A DNA stretch of 64,000 nt from an uncultured Oscillospiraceae bacterium (GCA_900539845.1 UQDP01000002.1:62001-126000), one strand, 5' to 3'; shown: positions 6,653-15,302, numbered from the stretch's first letter. Made by a program: numbers and translations. Notes: generated by a model from the sequence alone, not told the origin.

Positions 6653-9067
6653 TTATGAATTCAAGGTAATGATAGCTCCGTCCTTGGGCATCATGAAAAT
6701 ACCCTTTTTAAGATTGACGCGACCGCCGAGCTGCACGGTTTTAATGTGCGGTTTCATAGCCGAAACGGGGCTGAATCCAAGCAGACCGGCGTCTATTTCA
6801 GGCACGATACGAACAGGTTTTTTTCCGAAATTGAACATACAAAGAAGCGCCTTGCCCTTGTTGATATATACGGTTGCCTTAACATCGTCATTTCCCGTGC
6901 TCACGGGATTTTTCGAATGCCACCATCCGCGCATTTCGCTGTTTTGGATCTGAAAATTATCCCATAGCTTATATATGTGCTGTGCATTTTTAACGCCCCA
7001 GCCATATCGGTTGTTCATCGCGAAGAGCATGCCTATGAACGGATCGCCGCCGCCCTCAAGGAGCTGGCTGGTCTGACCGTACGGTATACCCGAAACCTCC
7101 GTGAGCAAATATTCGGGCGAGAGCTTTTTATAAGGATATCCCTCGCCTATCCACAGGCTGTCAAGAAACGGGAAGATTTCCGTATACAGATTCATACAGC
7201 TTATATCGCCGGCTCTTTGCGCCTCATGATTCCACATATGCATATCTATCAGTCCGCCGTTTTGCGAAAGCACCTTTTTGGCGCGTTCGAGCGTTGTTCG
7301 GTCAAGCGCCGTATCATCAATATAAATGCCTTTGATACCGATATTTTTAACCAGCCAGTCAAGGCCTTCTATGTAATAATTGTCTATGCGCGAATCGGGA
7401 TGGACTATAAACGAAATATCCGCGTCTCCCTTATATTTTCCGTGCTTGTACTCAACCCGCCATGCAGGCAGAATCGTATCGCCGAAATATTCGGTGAGCC
7501 ACTGCGGCGTCCCTTTCCACCAGGAGTGTCCGTCGCCGTTTTTGCGCATGATGATTTCATCGCCCAGCGCCTTATAGGCAAATACTTCCGCCATATGGTT
7601 GCTGTGCTCGCGCACCGTGTAGTAAACCTTTACTCCTATATTTTTATAAGCCGCATACTGCACCAGATGCTTCAGGCGCTGCGTTTCGATAAAAGGATAG
7701 TTAATGAACGGATGGACTTCGTTTCCGTGGTGGATATTCACATAATTCAGTCCTAATCTCTCCGCCTCGTCTACCTGTTTGTATTCATTTTTCAGCTCGT
7801 TATAATGACTGTATCTGACCGAATAATGCTTTTTATACTCAATGGGCTTGAGGGGCGTGAAATGAAGCTCAAAATCAAAATGCCTTTCCTCGCCCTTTTT
7901 GAGACTGTATTTTCCCGTATAGGCTCTTACTTTCGCCGAATCCGCGTCTTTTTCAAATACGATGCCGCCTCTGCCGCAGTTATCCCATGTCGTGCGCGGC
8001 AGCTTCATCGGAAGATTCTTATAGTATACGTTTATCAGCGGTCTCACATAATCCTCCGCTTTCCATTTAAAGCGCACACCGGCATTTACCGCGCCTGTAT
8101 ACAGCGTATCCCAGTGCTTTTCATCATTCCATTTAAAACGGATGTCATGCGCGTATCCGCCCTTCGAGCCGAGACCGTTTACAAATTCCGAGCATTCGGG
8201 GCATATTTCCGCGCAAAGAGATATGTCCTCACACACAACATCGTTTTTCGCCTTTAAAATTACGGAGTATTCGGCAGAACCTTCATAATGCACAATACCC
8301 TTGACGCAAACGGAAAGATTTTCCGATTCCCCTGCCGAAAATATATGGACAGAACCGCCGTCCTGCTCGATCTTCAGGTCCGAATAAACGATATTTTCAC
8401 TGCCGGCATCAAAAGAAAGAGCGTGTTTAAGCAGCTTTTTCTGGGGCTTCTGCGTAAGATTTATGCCTTCGTCAAAATAGTAAGTCACATTTTCCGGCAG
8501 ACCGCTTTGAGCAATCGATATATCTCGGCCGAGAACACAGATCTTATCGGATTCGACACGCGGCTCAAAATACGGTTCTACCGGGCTGTTATCAAGAAAC
8601 CTGTCTGAATTCAGCCAGATGAGCCTTGATAAGCGCCAGATATCGTTAAAGCCGCCGTTTTGCACATATTCGCCGGTAAATTCAACGCAAAGACGAAGTG
8701 AAGCATTCTCCTTATCGGTTTCAAAGCTGATGACCGACTGCGCCTTTTCCCCTTCCTTTTTGGAATTTGCCCTTATGATGAAAAAGACCGGCTGAAGCCT
8801 GTTTTCCCTGAGCTTGATTTTCTGTTCGCGATGCGCGCCGAACTTGTCCGTCACCTGCGTATTGATGCATACCATATCCAGATCGCCTTTTTGAACAACA
8901 TGCTCCACCATACCCTCGCCCTCCGGCAAAAGCACAAGCTGAAGCGCGAAATTCTCGGACGCCGGAACCCGCAGCGAAAGCTCTGAGAGCGGCTGCAGAT
9001 CCTGAACTGCGGACAGATCTGAAAAATGCTTGATCTGCGTTTTTCGGTCAACATAAAATATTTTCAT
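6653..9067 (-). CDS. DUF6067-like / glycoside hydrolase-like protein
   Basis: This 804-residue protein has no signal peptide. The N-terminal half looks like beta-rich accessory domains. The C-terminal half resembles a TIM-barrel hydrolase: strands such as GLNYVNIHHGN, GVKVYYTVREHSNHMAE and GIKGIYIDDTALDRTT end in acidic residues, as in the DUF6067 family annotated near GH123. The IYIDDTALDR Asp pair is a plausible catalytic site, but the substrate is unknown. It is first in an operon with the GH29 fucosidase and diverges from an AraC regulator. This suggests a role in degrading a fucose-containing glycan. The ATG at 9067 is used; an upstream in-frame ATG is worse placed relative to GAAGGGG. 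Confidence 0.7.
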   Translation of the reverse strand: MKIFYVDRKTQIKHFSDLSAVQDLQPLSELSLRVPASENFALQLVLLPEGEGMVEHVVQKGDLDMVCINTQVTDKFGAHREQKIKLRENRLQPVFFIIRANSKKEGEKAQSVISFETDKENASLRLCVEFTGEYVQNGGFNDIWRLSRLIWLNSDRFLDNSPVEPYFEPRVESDKICVLGRDISIAQSGLPENVTYYFDEGINLTQKPQKKLLKHALSFDAGSENIVYSDLKIEQDGGSVHIFSAGESENLSVCVKGIVHYEGSAEYSVILKAKNDVVCEDISLCAEICPECSEFVNGLGSKGGYAHDIRFKWNDEKHWDTLYTGAVNAGVRFKWKAEDYVRPLINVYYKNLPMKLPRTTWDNCGRGGIVFEKDADSAKVRAYTGKYSLKKGEERHFDFELHFTPLKPIEYKKHYSVRYSHYNELKNEYKQVDEAERLGLNYVNIHHGNEVHPFINYPFIETQRLKHLVQYAAYKNIGVKVYYTVREHSNHMAEVFAYKALGDEIIMRKNGDGHSWWKGTPQWLTEYFGDTILPAWRVEYKHGKYKGDADISFIVHPDSRIDNYYIEGLDWLVKNIGIKGIYIDDTALDRTTLERAKKVLSQNGGLIDMHMWNHEAQRAGDISCMNLYTEIFPFLDSLWIGEGYPYKKLSPEYLLTEVSGIPYGQTSQLLEGGGDPFIGMLFAMNNRYGWGVKNAQHIYKLWDNFQIQNSEMRGWWHSKNPVSTGNDDVKATVYINKGKALLCMFNFGKKPVRIVPEIDAGLLGFSPVSAMKPHIKTVQLGGRVNLKKGIFMMPKDGAIITLNS

Positions 9068-9134
9068 AACAAAAAATACCCCTTCAGTTACATAGTTTGA
9101 AATCAAATAAAATTATAAACTTTTAATTACAATG

Positions 9135-9374
9135 TTGTATTTGTAAGCAGGCATATGCTATAATAAATGAAGGAAATTCCGGCTTATCAAATTCAGACCG
9201 CTTCAACCGAAAGCTCTGAAGAGCCCAAATTGATTATATGCCGTTTTTTTTGCCTGTGCGCTGCTTTCAACGATTTAATAATAAACGAAACAGAACTTAA
9301 TATCAATACATAAAAGCGCATAAATAATATATAAATCGGAAACGCCTGAATTTTGAAAGACCATTAAAATTCAG
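9135..9374 (+). promoter_or_regulatory. Divergent intergenic region with araC promoter and dyad
   Basis: Between 9068 and 9397 no gene is seen. On the plus strand TTGTAT (9135-9140) and TATAAT (9159-9164) are 18 bases apart, and the -10 is part of ATATGCTATAATAAA, a near repeat of promoters at 16787 and 49921. A 9-base inverted repeat, CTGAATTTT / AAAATTCAG (9346-9374), lies just before the araC ribosome binding site and may be an operator or leader hairpin. Confidence 0.45.
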
Positions 9375-9397
9375 AAAATCTGCTGAAGGTGATATCT

Positions 9398-10234
9398 ATG
9401 TATCAATGCACTTGGTTTTATGTGGCAAACCTCATATTGCCTAAGGACAAAAGCACCGTTGCTGCGGCGTGGTCCGTTGAAGCCGATGAATTCTATAAAT
9501 ATGAAATGAAAGAGGACGCTCTGTCCGTAAAAGGCATGTTTTGCTTTATCCGCACCATTGAGGGTGAGGGAATCATAGAGACTGTGGACGGCGATAAAAT
9601 CATGCTGCCCGCCGGCACGTATATGATTATACGCCGCGACAGGATCAAGCAGTATGAAAGCAACCGTAAAATCTGGAATTACTATTGGGTGGATTTCACC
9701 TTTTACGGTCAGATGAAAGCAAAGACCGAAAAAAGATACATTGCCGAGTATACAGAGCATGAAAAATACCTTTTTGACGAACTGCTTGATATAGGAAGAA
9801 GCTATCCCAATGAGACTGAATACATAAATGCTGTTTTCAAGCATTATTTTTACAGTCTAACACTTGCGAGAACACAGGTCTCCCACGCGGCGTCAGGCTC
9901 CGTAAAGCTTTCAGAAGTCTGCGCTTATATAGAGCAGAAGCTTTATTCAAGACTTACCGTTACGGAGATAGCAAGCTTTTTCAATGTTTCTTCACGCCGT
10001 ATCCACCAAATATTCAATGAAGCGCTTCACATATCGCCTAAACAATACATTTCCGACCTGAAAATTCAGAAAGCAAAGCAGATACTTGAAAAGACTTCCA
10101 TGCCTATTATTGATATAGCCGATGCATTGGGCTATTACAGCGCTTATCATTTTTCTTCCACTTTTCAAAGGAAAACAGGATTTTCACCGAGCGCTTACAG
10201 AAAAAACTATATATCGCATCTTTCGGACAAATAA
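9398..10234 (+). CDS. AraC family transcriptional regulator (glycan locus)
   Basis: The 278-residue product has an N-terminal cupin-like sensor domain (about residues 10-150) and a C-terminal pair of helix-turn-helix motifs. The latter ends in the AraC signature ADALGYYSAYHFSSTFQRKTGFSPSAYR. It probably senses a sugar and controls the divergent DUF6067-GH29 operon and/or the mglBAC genes downstream. The ATG at 9398 is preferred to an upstream GTG because the GTG overlaps the AAGGTG ribosome binding site. A terminator follows, so it is probably transcribed alone. Confidence 0.88.
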   Translation: MYQCTWFYVANLILPKDKSTVAAAWSVEADEFYKYEMKEDALSVKGMFCFIRTIEGEGIIETVDGDKIMLPAGTYMIIRRDRIKQYESNRKIWNYYWVDFTFYGQMKAKTEKRYIAEYTEHEKYLFDELLDIGRSYPNETEYINAVFKHYFYSLTLARTQVSHAASGSVKLSEVCAYIEQKLYSRLTVTEIASFFNVSSRRIHQIFNEALHISPKQYISDLKIQKAKQILEKTSMPIIDIADALGYYSAYHFSSTFQRKTGFSPSAYRKNYISHLSDK

Positions 10235-10316
10235 TCTGTTACCGGCGCCGCCGAACATGAACGGCAATGATCCTTATACAGCACGGTTCGGATGTTTTCC
10301 TGAATAAAATAACACG

Positions 10317-10350
10317 CAGGGCACAACATAACTGTTGTGCCTGTTTTTTT
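10317..10350 (+). terminator. Terminator after araC
   Basis: CAGGGCACAACA pairs with TGTTGTGCCTG across a TAAC loop (one bulged G), followed by seven T residues. Confidence 0.85.
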
Positions 10351-10436
10351 ATGTTCGGATTCAAAAAAATAAAAAAATCAATGTCAGCGGATATTGAATG
10401 AGTCAGATAAAAAATAATGGCAATATTATATATGAA

Positions 10437-10471
10437 GAGCGCTTTAAGGCGATTTGAAGTATAAGGCGCTC
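10437..10471 (+). promoter_or_regulatory. Leader hairpin with cre-like core before mglB
   Basis: GAGCGC (10437-10442) and GCGCTC (10466-10471) can pair in the leader of the transporter operon. The left arm is part of AGAGCGCTTTAAG, loosely similar to a CcpA cre site, and AGCGCTTTAA recurs exactly at 14853-14862. No convincing -35/-10 pair was found in the 277 bases before the gene. Weak evidence. Confidence 0.25.
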
Positions 10472-10511
10472 ATTTTAAAACAACACAAAGCAATGAAAGG
10501 CCGTGAATAAA

Positions 10512-11597
10512 ATGAAAAAAATAATGGCGATCCTATCTGTAATCGTTTTAACCGTTTTTTCTTTGAGCGCTTGCAGCTCAGGGGACGGTCAAAACACAAC
10601 TTCCTCGGCAAAAGGCGAGATCTCCGTACTGTACTACACATTCAGCGACACTTACATTTCAGGAGTGAGAGCAACGCTTGATAAAATTCTGAAAGACGCC
10701 GGACTGAATTACAACGATTATGATGCGAACAGCAATCAGACCACGCAGACCGAACAGGTGCAGACAGCTATTGCAAAGGGCGCTTCGGTGCTTGTTGTAA
10801 ATGTTGTGGACACAGGCTCCAACGACGCGGCGCAAAATATAGTCAATCTTGCGAAAGCACAGAATATACCCGTAATATTCTTTAACCGCTCCGTTGATGA
10901 AAGCGTTGTTTCAAGCTATGACAAATGCGTTTTTGTGGGCACGGACTATGAGATGGCGGGTCATATGCAGGGTCAGATGATAGGAAACTATCTGCTTAAA
11001 AATTATGACGCTTACGACCTGAACGGCGACGGCAAGATAAGCTATGTCATGTTTAAAGGTCAGGAGGGCAATCTTGAAGCGATAGCGAGAACCCAGTATG
11101 CGGTTGAGGACTGCAACACCGTGCTTCAGGAAGCGGGAAAGCCGGCGCTTGAATTTTATGACCCGGCAAATACAAATAAATATCTTGTGGATCAGGACGG
11201 AAACTGGTCTTCAGCAGCGGCAACAAACTATATGAGCACGATCCTCGCGCGCCACAGCACGGCAAACAAGAATATGGTTGAGCTTATAATCGCAAACAAC
11301 GATGAGATGGCGCTCGGCGCCGTTTCCGCTCTGCAAAGCGCGGGATACAACAAAGGGGAAGGCTCAACGGTGATCCCCGTATTCGGTGTTGACGCAACAG
11401 ACGCGGCTAAAGCCAAGATTGCGGACGGCTCCATGTCCGGCACAATCAAACAAGACGCGGAAGGAATGGCAAACGCCATTAAAACCATCATTGATAATTT
11501 CAACTCCTCCCAGCCTCCCCTCACAAACATAGATTCTCAAAACGTTGTGGGCTCATGGCGTGTGAATATACCTTATTCAGCATATACGGGAGAATAA
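10512..11597 (+). CDS. mglB: Galactose-type sugar ABC transporter substrate-binding lipoprotein
   Basis: The 361-residue product starts with a lipoprotein signal (lipobox LSAC, Cys at about 21) and is then a type I periplasmic sugar-binding fold. The loop DLNGDGKIS (about 169-177) is the EF-hand-like calcium site seen in galactose/glucose-binding MglB proteins. KGQEGNLEAIARTQY matches the adjoining MglB segment. It would deliver a monosaccharide to the MglA/MglC transporter downstream. The ATG at 10512 is used; the GTG nine bases upstream is too close to GAAAGG. Galactose is the family default, but the fucosidase locus next door makes L-fucose a reasonable alternative ligand. Confidence 0.85.
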   Translation: MKKIMAILSVIVLTVFSLSACSSGDGQNTTSSAKGEISVLYYTFSDTYISGVRATLDKILKDAGLNYNDYDANSNQTTQTEQVQTAIAKGASVLVVNVVDTGSNDAAQNIVNLAKAQNIPVIFFNRSVDESVVSSYDKCVFVGTDYEMAGHMQGQMIGNYLLKNYDAYDLNGDGKISYVMFKGQEGNLEAIARTQYAVEDCNTVLQEAGKPALEFYDPANTNKYLVDQDGNWSSAAATNYMSTILARHSTANKNMVELIIANNDEMALGAVSALQSAGYNKGEGSTVIPVFGVDATDAAKAKIADGSMSGTIKQDAEGMANAIKTIIDNFNSSQPPLTNIDSQNVVGSWRVNIPYSAYTGE

Positions 11598-11615
11598 TAC
11601 GCGGAAGTGCTTTTT

Positions 11616-13151
11616 ATGGAGAACATTGAAAAAAACCGTTACGCAGACAAAAACTCAGACGCACTGCTGAGAATGAAAAATATAACAAAGACCTTTCCGG
11701 GCGTTAAAGCGCTGGACGGCGTATCACTCACGGTTCGGGCAGGTACCGTGCACGCCCTAATGGGAGAAAACGGAGCCGGAAAATCCACGCTGATGAAATG
11801 CCTTTTCGGGGTCTACTCAAAAGACAGCGGCGAAATATACCTTGACGGCGAAGAGGTGAATTTCAAAAACTCTAAAGAAGCGCTGGAAAACGGCGTTGCA
11901 ATGGTTCACCAAGAGCTGAATCAGGCGCTCAAGCGCAGTGTTATGGACAACATGTGGCTCGGCAGGCTGCCCACTGTATCCAAATTCATTCCGCTGACCA
12001 GTGAAAAGAAAATGTTTGAGGAGACCCAAAAGGTCTTCAGAGAATTGGATATAAACATTGATCCGAAAACCATAATGGGAAAAATGCCGGTATCTCAAAG
12101 GCAGATGGCTGAAATCGCCAAGGCGGTCTCCTATCATTCAAGAATCATCGTTTTTGACGAGCCTACCTCTTCCCTTACCGAAACCGAGGCGGAGCGCCTG
12201 TTTGAAATCATTGAAAGTCTAAAAGCAAAAGGCTGCGGAATCATCTATATTTCGCACAAAATGGAGGAGATCCTGCGCATTTCAGACGAAGTCACCGTTA
12301 TGCGTGACGGAAAATGGATAGCCACCAAACCGGCAAAAGAACTGACGATGAACGAGATCATCCGCCTTATGGTGGGCAGAGAGCTCACAAACAGGTATCC
12401 GCATAAAAAAAATTCCCCCGGAGAGGATATGCTGACCGTGAGAAATCTCAGTGCGCAGTACGCAAGGCTATATGACGTTACTTTCTCCGCAAGGCGCGGA
12501 GAAATACTCGGCGTCACAGGGCTTGACGGTTCCGGAAGGACCGAGCTGCTTGAAACGATATTCGGAATAAACACAAGAAAAAGCGGTAACATATATCTGT
12601 GCGGCAGCGAGGTCAAAAACAGAAACGCGCGCGAATCACTGAAAAACGGATTTGCTCTGCTTACCGAGGAGCGGCGCGCGACAGGTATATTCGGTATACT
12701 GAATATACGCGAGAACGCGACCATCTCCAGCCTCGATAATTACAGAACGGGACCTTTTATAAGCAAGAGAAAGACGCAGGAGAGCACGCAGTCCGTTATA
12801 GACGCCATGCGGATCAAAACACCTGATCAGGAAACGAAGATAGGAACGCTCTCCGGCGGCAATCAGCAAAAGGTCATACTCGGCAGATGGCTGCTGACCG
12901 ACCCCACTGTCTTACTGCTTGACGAACCGACAAGAGGAATTGACGTGGGTGCGAAATATGAGATATATAAGCTGATCATCGAGCTTGCGGAAAAGGGCAA
13001 AACAGTTATTATGGTTTCCTCCGAAATGCCCGAGCTTCTCGGCGTTTGTGACAGGATACTGGTCATGTCCGGCGGAAAGCTTGCCGGAGAAGTCGATGCC
13101 GGAACCGCCACGCAGGAAGAAATAATGACTTTGGCGGCAAAATATGTTTAA
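11616..13151 (+). CDS. mglA: Sugar ABC transporter ATP-binding protein (duplicated ATPase)
   Basis: The 511-residue product has two ABC ATPase domains in tandem, as in MglA/RbsA. The first has Walker A GENGAGKST (about 50-58) and signature VSQRQMAEIAKA. The second has the usual degenerate P-loop GLDGSGRTE and signature LSGGNQQKV. It would power import through MglC. The ATG at 11616 follows GGAAG; an in-frame GTG at 11607 overlaps that site. It lies 18 bases after mglB and 11 bases before mglC, so the three form one operon. Confidence 0.9.
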   Translation: MENIEKNRYADKNSDALLRMKNITKTFPGVKALDGVSLTVRAGTVHALMGENGAGKSTLMKCLFGVYSKDSGEIYLDGEEVNFKNSKEALENGVAMVHQELNQALKRSVMDNMWLGRLPTVSKFIPLTSEKKMFEETQKVFRELDINIDPKTIMGKMPVSQRQMAEIAKAVSYHSRIIVFDEPTSSLTETEAERLFEIIESLKAKGCGIIYISHKMEEILRISDEVTVMRDGKWIATKPAKELTMNEIIRLMVGRELTNRYPHKKNSPGEDMLTVRNLSAQYARLYDVTFSARRGEILGVTGLDGSGRTELLETIFGINTRKSGNIYLCGSEVKNRNARESLKNGFALLTEERRATGIFGILNIRENATISSLDNYRTGPFISKRKTQESTQSVIDAMRIKTPDQETKIGTLSGGNQQKVILGRWLLTDPTVLLLDEPTRGIDVGAKYEIYKLIIELAEKGKTVIMVSSEMPELLGVCDRILVMSGGKLAGEVDAGTATQEEIMTLAAKYV

Positions 13152-13162
13152 GGAGAGATGTT

Positions 13163-14248
13163 ATGCCGGATTCAAATCATAACGACCCGAAGGGAGTCAT
13201 GGGAAACTTCGCCTCATTCGGGGCAATGAGCGCAAGGGATAAGCGCAAAACCGTTACGGATCTGTTGCTGAATAACGCAATGTATATCATCATTGCCGCC
13301 GCGATCCTCTTTATTGCGATAAAGGTACCGTCGTTTCTTTCCTTTTCCTCTGTGGTCAATATCATTTCCCTAACGGCGTCCAAGCTGCCGATAGCGCTTG
13401 GAATAGCCGGCTGCATCGTCCTCACCGGCACGGATATTTCGGCAGGGCGTGTCGTAGGTCTGACCGCGTGTGTCGGCGCTTCTCTGTTGCAGATGGCAAA
13501 TTATCCGAACAAAATGTTCCCCAATCTGGGTGTAATGCCCTTGTGGCTCGTTTTTCTTATCGTGATCGCCATCGGCGGACTTGTGGGACTTGTAAACGGA
13601 TTTTTCGTTGCAAAATTCAAGCTTCATCCGTTTATCGTTACACTGTCCACGCAGCTCATTGTTTTCGGACTCGTGCTGATGTATCTTATGATAGGCACAA
13701 ACAACGGGCAGACGCTCTCGGGACTTGACGAATCCTATACGGAATTCATAAGAGGCACCCTGTTCACCATCGGCGGTGTTACCGTGCCCAAATACGTGCT
13801 GTATTCGGCAATTCTGACCGCTTTGATGTGGGTGGTTTGGAATAAAACAAAATTCGGAAAAAACATGTTTGCCGTAGGCTCAAACGAAGAGGCGGCAAAT
13901 GTTTCCGGAGTAAACGTTTTCGCAACCATCATAGGCGTATTCGTGCTTGCGGGCGCGCTTTACGGCGTAACGGGATTCATTGAGGGCGCAAGAATCGCCT
14001 CCTGCTCCGCCAACACGGGATTAACCTATGAAAGCGACGCCATCGCGGCATGCGTGATCGGAGGCGTATCCTTTGTAGGCGGTACGGGAAAAATAAGCGG
14101 AATCGTTATAGGCGTTCTGCTTTTGCAGCTTATATTCGTAGGGCTGAACTTCCTCTCCGTTTCGGCAAATATGCTCTATGTGATCAAAGGCGCGATCATC
14201 CTTGCGGCTTGCGCAATCGATATGCGCAAATATTTAACCAGAAAATAA
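13163..14248 (+). CDS. mglC: Sugar ABC transporter permease
   Basis: The 361-residue integral membrane protein has about ten hydrophobic segments and the conserved features of the MglC/RbsC permease family. These include SANTGLTYESDAIAACVIGGVSF and a preceding VGSNEEAANVSGVNV loop. Compared with E. coli MglC it has a short polar N-terminal extension. It forms the membrane channel for the sugar bound by the upstream lipoprotein. The ATG at 13163 follows AAGGAGAG. It closes the three-gene transporter, with a short ORF nine bases beyond. Confidence 0.9.
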   Translation: MPDSNHNDPKGVMGNFASFGAMSARDKRKTVTDLLLNNAMYIIIAAAILFIAIKVPSFLSFSSVVNIISLTASKLPIALGIAGCIVLTGTDISAGRVVGLTACVGASLLQMANYPNKMFPNLGVMPLWLVFLIVIAIGGLVGLVNGFFVAKFKLHPFIVTLSTQLIVFGLVLMYLMIGTNNGQTLSGLDESYTEFIRGTLFTIGGVTVPKYVLYSAILTALMWVVWNKTKFGKNMFAVGSNEEAANVSGVNVFATIIGVFVLAGALYGVTGFIEGARIASCSANTGLTYESDAIAACVIGGVSFVGGTGKISGIVIGVLLLQLIFVGLNFLSVSANMLYVIKGAIILAACAIDMRKYLTRK

Positions 14249-14256
14249 GGGATATG

Positions 14257-14421
14257 ATGAAAATGAAAGATAACGAATCGCGGCACGATGAAAAAAGAGT
14301 TAAAAAAAGCGGAGGCCTTTACGCAGGCGTCAAGATTTCTCCGAAAGCTGCCGATGCGCTTGTCATTCTCAGCACGGGAGCGCTTGCGTTATGCCTCGGC
14401 GCGGCGATCTTTGCCGGCTGA
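14257..14421 (+). CDS. Small single-span membrane protein after mglC
   Basis: A 54-residue ORF follows mglC by eight bases with AAGGG five bases before the ATG at 14257; another ATG directly precedes it. The product has a charged N-terminus rich in Lys, Arg, Asp and Glu, then GGLYAGVKIS, and a C-terminal hydrophobic helix (ALVILSTGALALCLGAAIFAG). Similar short proteins after sugar transporters are known to me in Clostridia, without a defined function. It may associate with the transporter. It ends 52 bases before the operon terminator. Confidence 0.6.
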   Translation: MKMKDNESRHDEKRVKKSGGLYAGVKISPKAADALVILSTGALALCLGAAIFAG

Positions 14422-14472
14422 GGAAGTCAGACCTCCGCGGCAAATCGGCGTACAGATTTCCGCTTTCCGAAA

Positions 14473-14506
14473 TAAGACCCGGCTGCTAAAATGCAGCCGG
14501 GTCTTA
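14473..14506. terminator. Strong bidirectional terminator, mgl operon / XRE gene
   Basis: A perfect 14-base stem (TAAGACCCGGCTGC) with a six-base loop lies between the convergent mgl operon and the XRE gene. The stem starts with TAA and ends in TTA plus TTT, so it can serve both directions, better on the plus strand. Confidence 0.85.
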
Positions 14507-14509
14507 ATT

Positions 14510-14821
14510 TCAGCGTATTTTTATCAGCACTTTTCCCTGTTCTATAAAAATCGTTTTTTGCTCTTTACTCATTGCGCGAAAAACCCTAAGTAATTCATCT
14601 TCAAGTGAATCGTTTATTTTTGTTTCCTTCATATTTAACAGATAATCTGTTGAAACATTAAAATAAACGGCAATATGTTTTAAAGTTTCAAAATCCGGCT
14701 GACTGTAACCCTGAACATATCCGCCCATAGTTGATGGTGCTATTCCCAAATCATTTGCAACCTGTTTTTGGGTCAGCTTGTTTTCCTCAATCAGCAGTCG
14801 TAGCTTTTCATTGAAATTCAA
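14510..14821 (-). CDS. XRE family helix-turn-helix regulator
   Basis: The 103-residue product starts with a Cro/CI-type helix-turn-helix (LIEENKLTQKQVANDLGIAP, residues about 9-28, continuing to about 60). A C-terminal acidic helix follows (SLEDELLRVFRAMSKEQ), probably for dimerisation. The start is taken as TTG at 14821, because GAGGTG lies five bases upstream and overlaps the alternative GTG. It diverges from a ribbon-helix-helix gene. A 7-base palindrome over that gene's -35 box is a candidate binding site. The target beyond this pair is unknown. Confidence 0.82.
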   Translation of the reverse strand: MNFNEKLRLLIEENKLTQKQVANDLGIAPSTMGGYVQGYSQPDFETLKHIAVYFNVSTDYLLNMKETKINDSLEDELLRVFRAMSKEQKTIFIEQGKVLIKIR

Positions 14822-14881
14822 AACGATCACCTCAGAAACATTTTAAACTAAAAGCGCTTTAAATTCTTGTTAAACCGTAAA

Positions 14882-14915
14882 AATAGTTGACTAAACTATT
14901 TTTTAGTATTATAAT
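14882..14915 (+). promoter_or_regulatory. Promoter of RHH gene with overlapping palindrome
   Basis: TTGACT (14887-14892) and TATAAT (14910-14915) are 17 bases apart. AATAGTT-GACTA-AACTATT (14882-14900) is a perfect 7-base-arm palindrome covering the -35. It suits repression by the divergent XRE protein or autorepression by the RHH protein. A second palindrome, AAAGCGCTTT (14851-14860), lies towards the XRE start. Confidence 0.7.
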
Positions 14916-14936
14916 AAATATAACGGAGGTCGATTT

Positions 14937-15206
14937 ATGGGAATGAAAAGCTTTTCAATACGAATAGATGATGAAATGCTGAAGAAGCTGCGTGTTGTTG
15001 CCGCAGACAACGGCAGAAGTGTAAACAGTGAGATCCTGATGCTGATAAAAGATACCGTTGATCAGCCGGAAAACAGGCAGTTCAAAATCGTTTCGGGCGG
15101 AAACAATGTTTACACCGTTTCACGAACAGACAGCAGCGGAGAAACAGCAGAAAACGAATACAAAACCTTTTGCCACGCAATAGGTCAGCTGCTCTATTAT
15201 ATCTAA
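14937..15206 (+). CDS. Ribbon-helix-helix (Arc-like) DNA-binding protein
   Basis: The 89-residue product opens with SFSIRIDDEMLKKLRVVAADNG, the beta-strand and first helix of an Arc/MetJ ribbon-helix-helix domain (residues 4-45, with SVNSEILMLI as the second helix). The C-terminal half (residues 50-89) is small and polar and is not recognised. The ATG at 14937 follows GGAGG by seven bases. No toxin-like gene follows directly, so an antitoxin role is not supported. It probably acts as a small local regulator with the XRE gene. Confidence 0.75.
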   Translation: MGMKSFSIRIDDEMLKKLRVVAADNGRSVNSEILMLIKDTVDQPENRQFKIVSGGNNVYTVSRTDSSGETAENEYKTFCHAIGQLLYYI

Positions 15207-15276
15207 TAATCCCCACCCCGGCGATTACGATATCACCTTTGTGCGCAGGCGAAAAAACGAACAGAAAAAATGACAG

Positions 15277-15302
15277 CCGCCGCCCGTTTGACCGGGCGGC
15301 GG
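15277..15302 (-). terminator. Terminator hairpin between RHH gene and 15340 gene
   Basis: CCGCCGCCCG and CGGGCGGCGG form a perfect 10-base stem. On the minus strand it is followed after a few bases by TTTTTT. It may serve both converging genes. Confidence 0.7.

Noticed and set aside
5902-6669. A 255-codon plus-strand frame opposite the fucosidase.
   Set aside because: Antisense to a well-supported GH29 gene, with a composition typical of shadow frames and no start signals.
14849-14862. CcpA cre site (TAAAAGCGCTTTAA).
   Set aside because: The core palindrome fits, but it lies between two small regulators with no carbon link and lacks the flanking TG/CA of good cre sites. It could be an XRE operator.
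14937-15206. Toxin-antitoxin pair with the ribbon-helix-helix protein as antitoxin.
   Set aside because: No small toxin gene follows on the same strand. The neighbour is divergent and is a DNA-binding protein.
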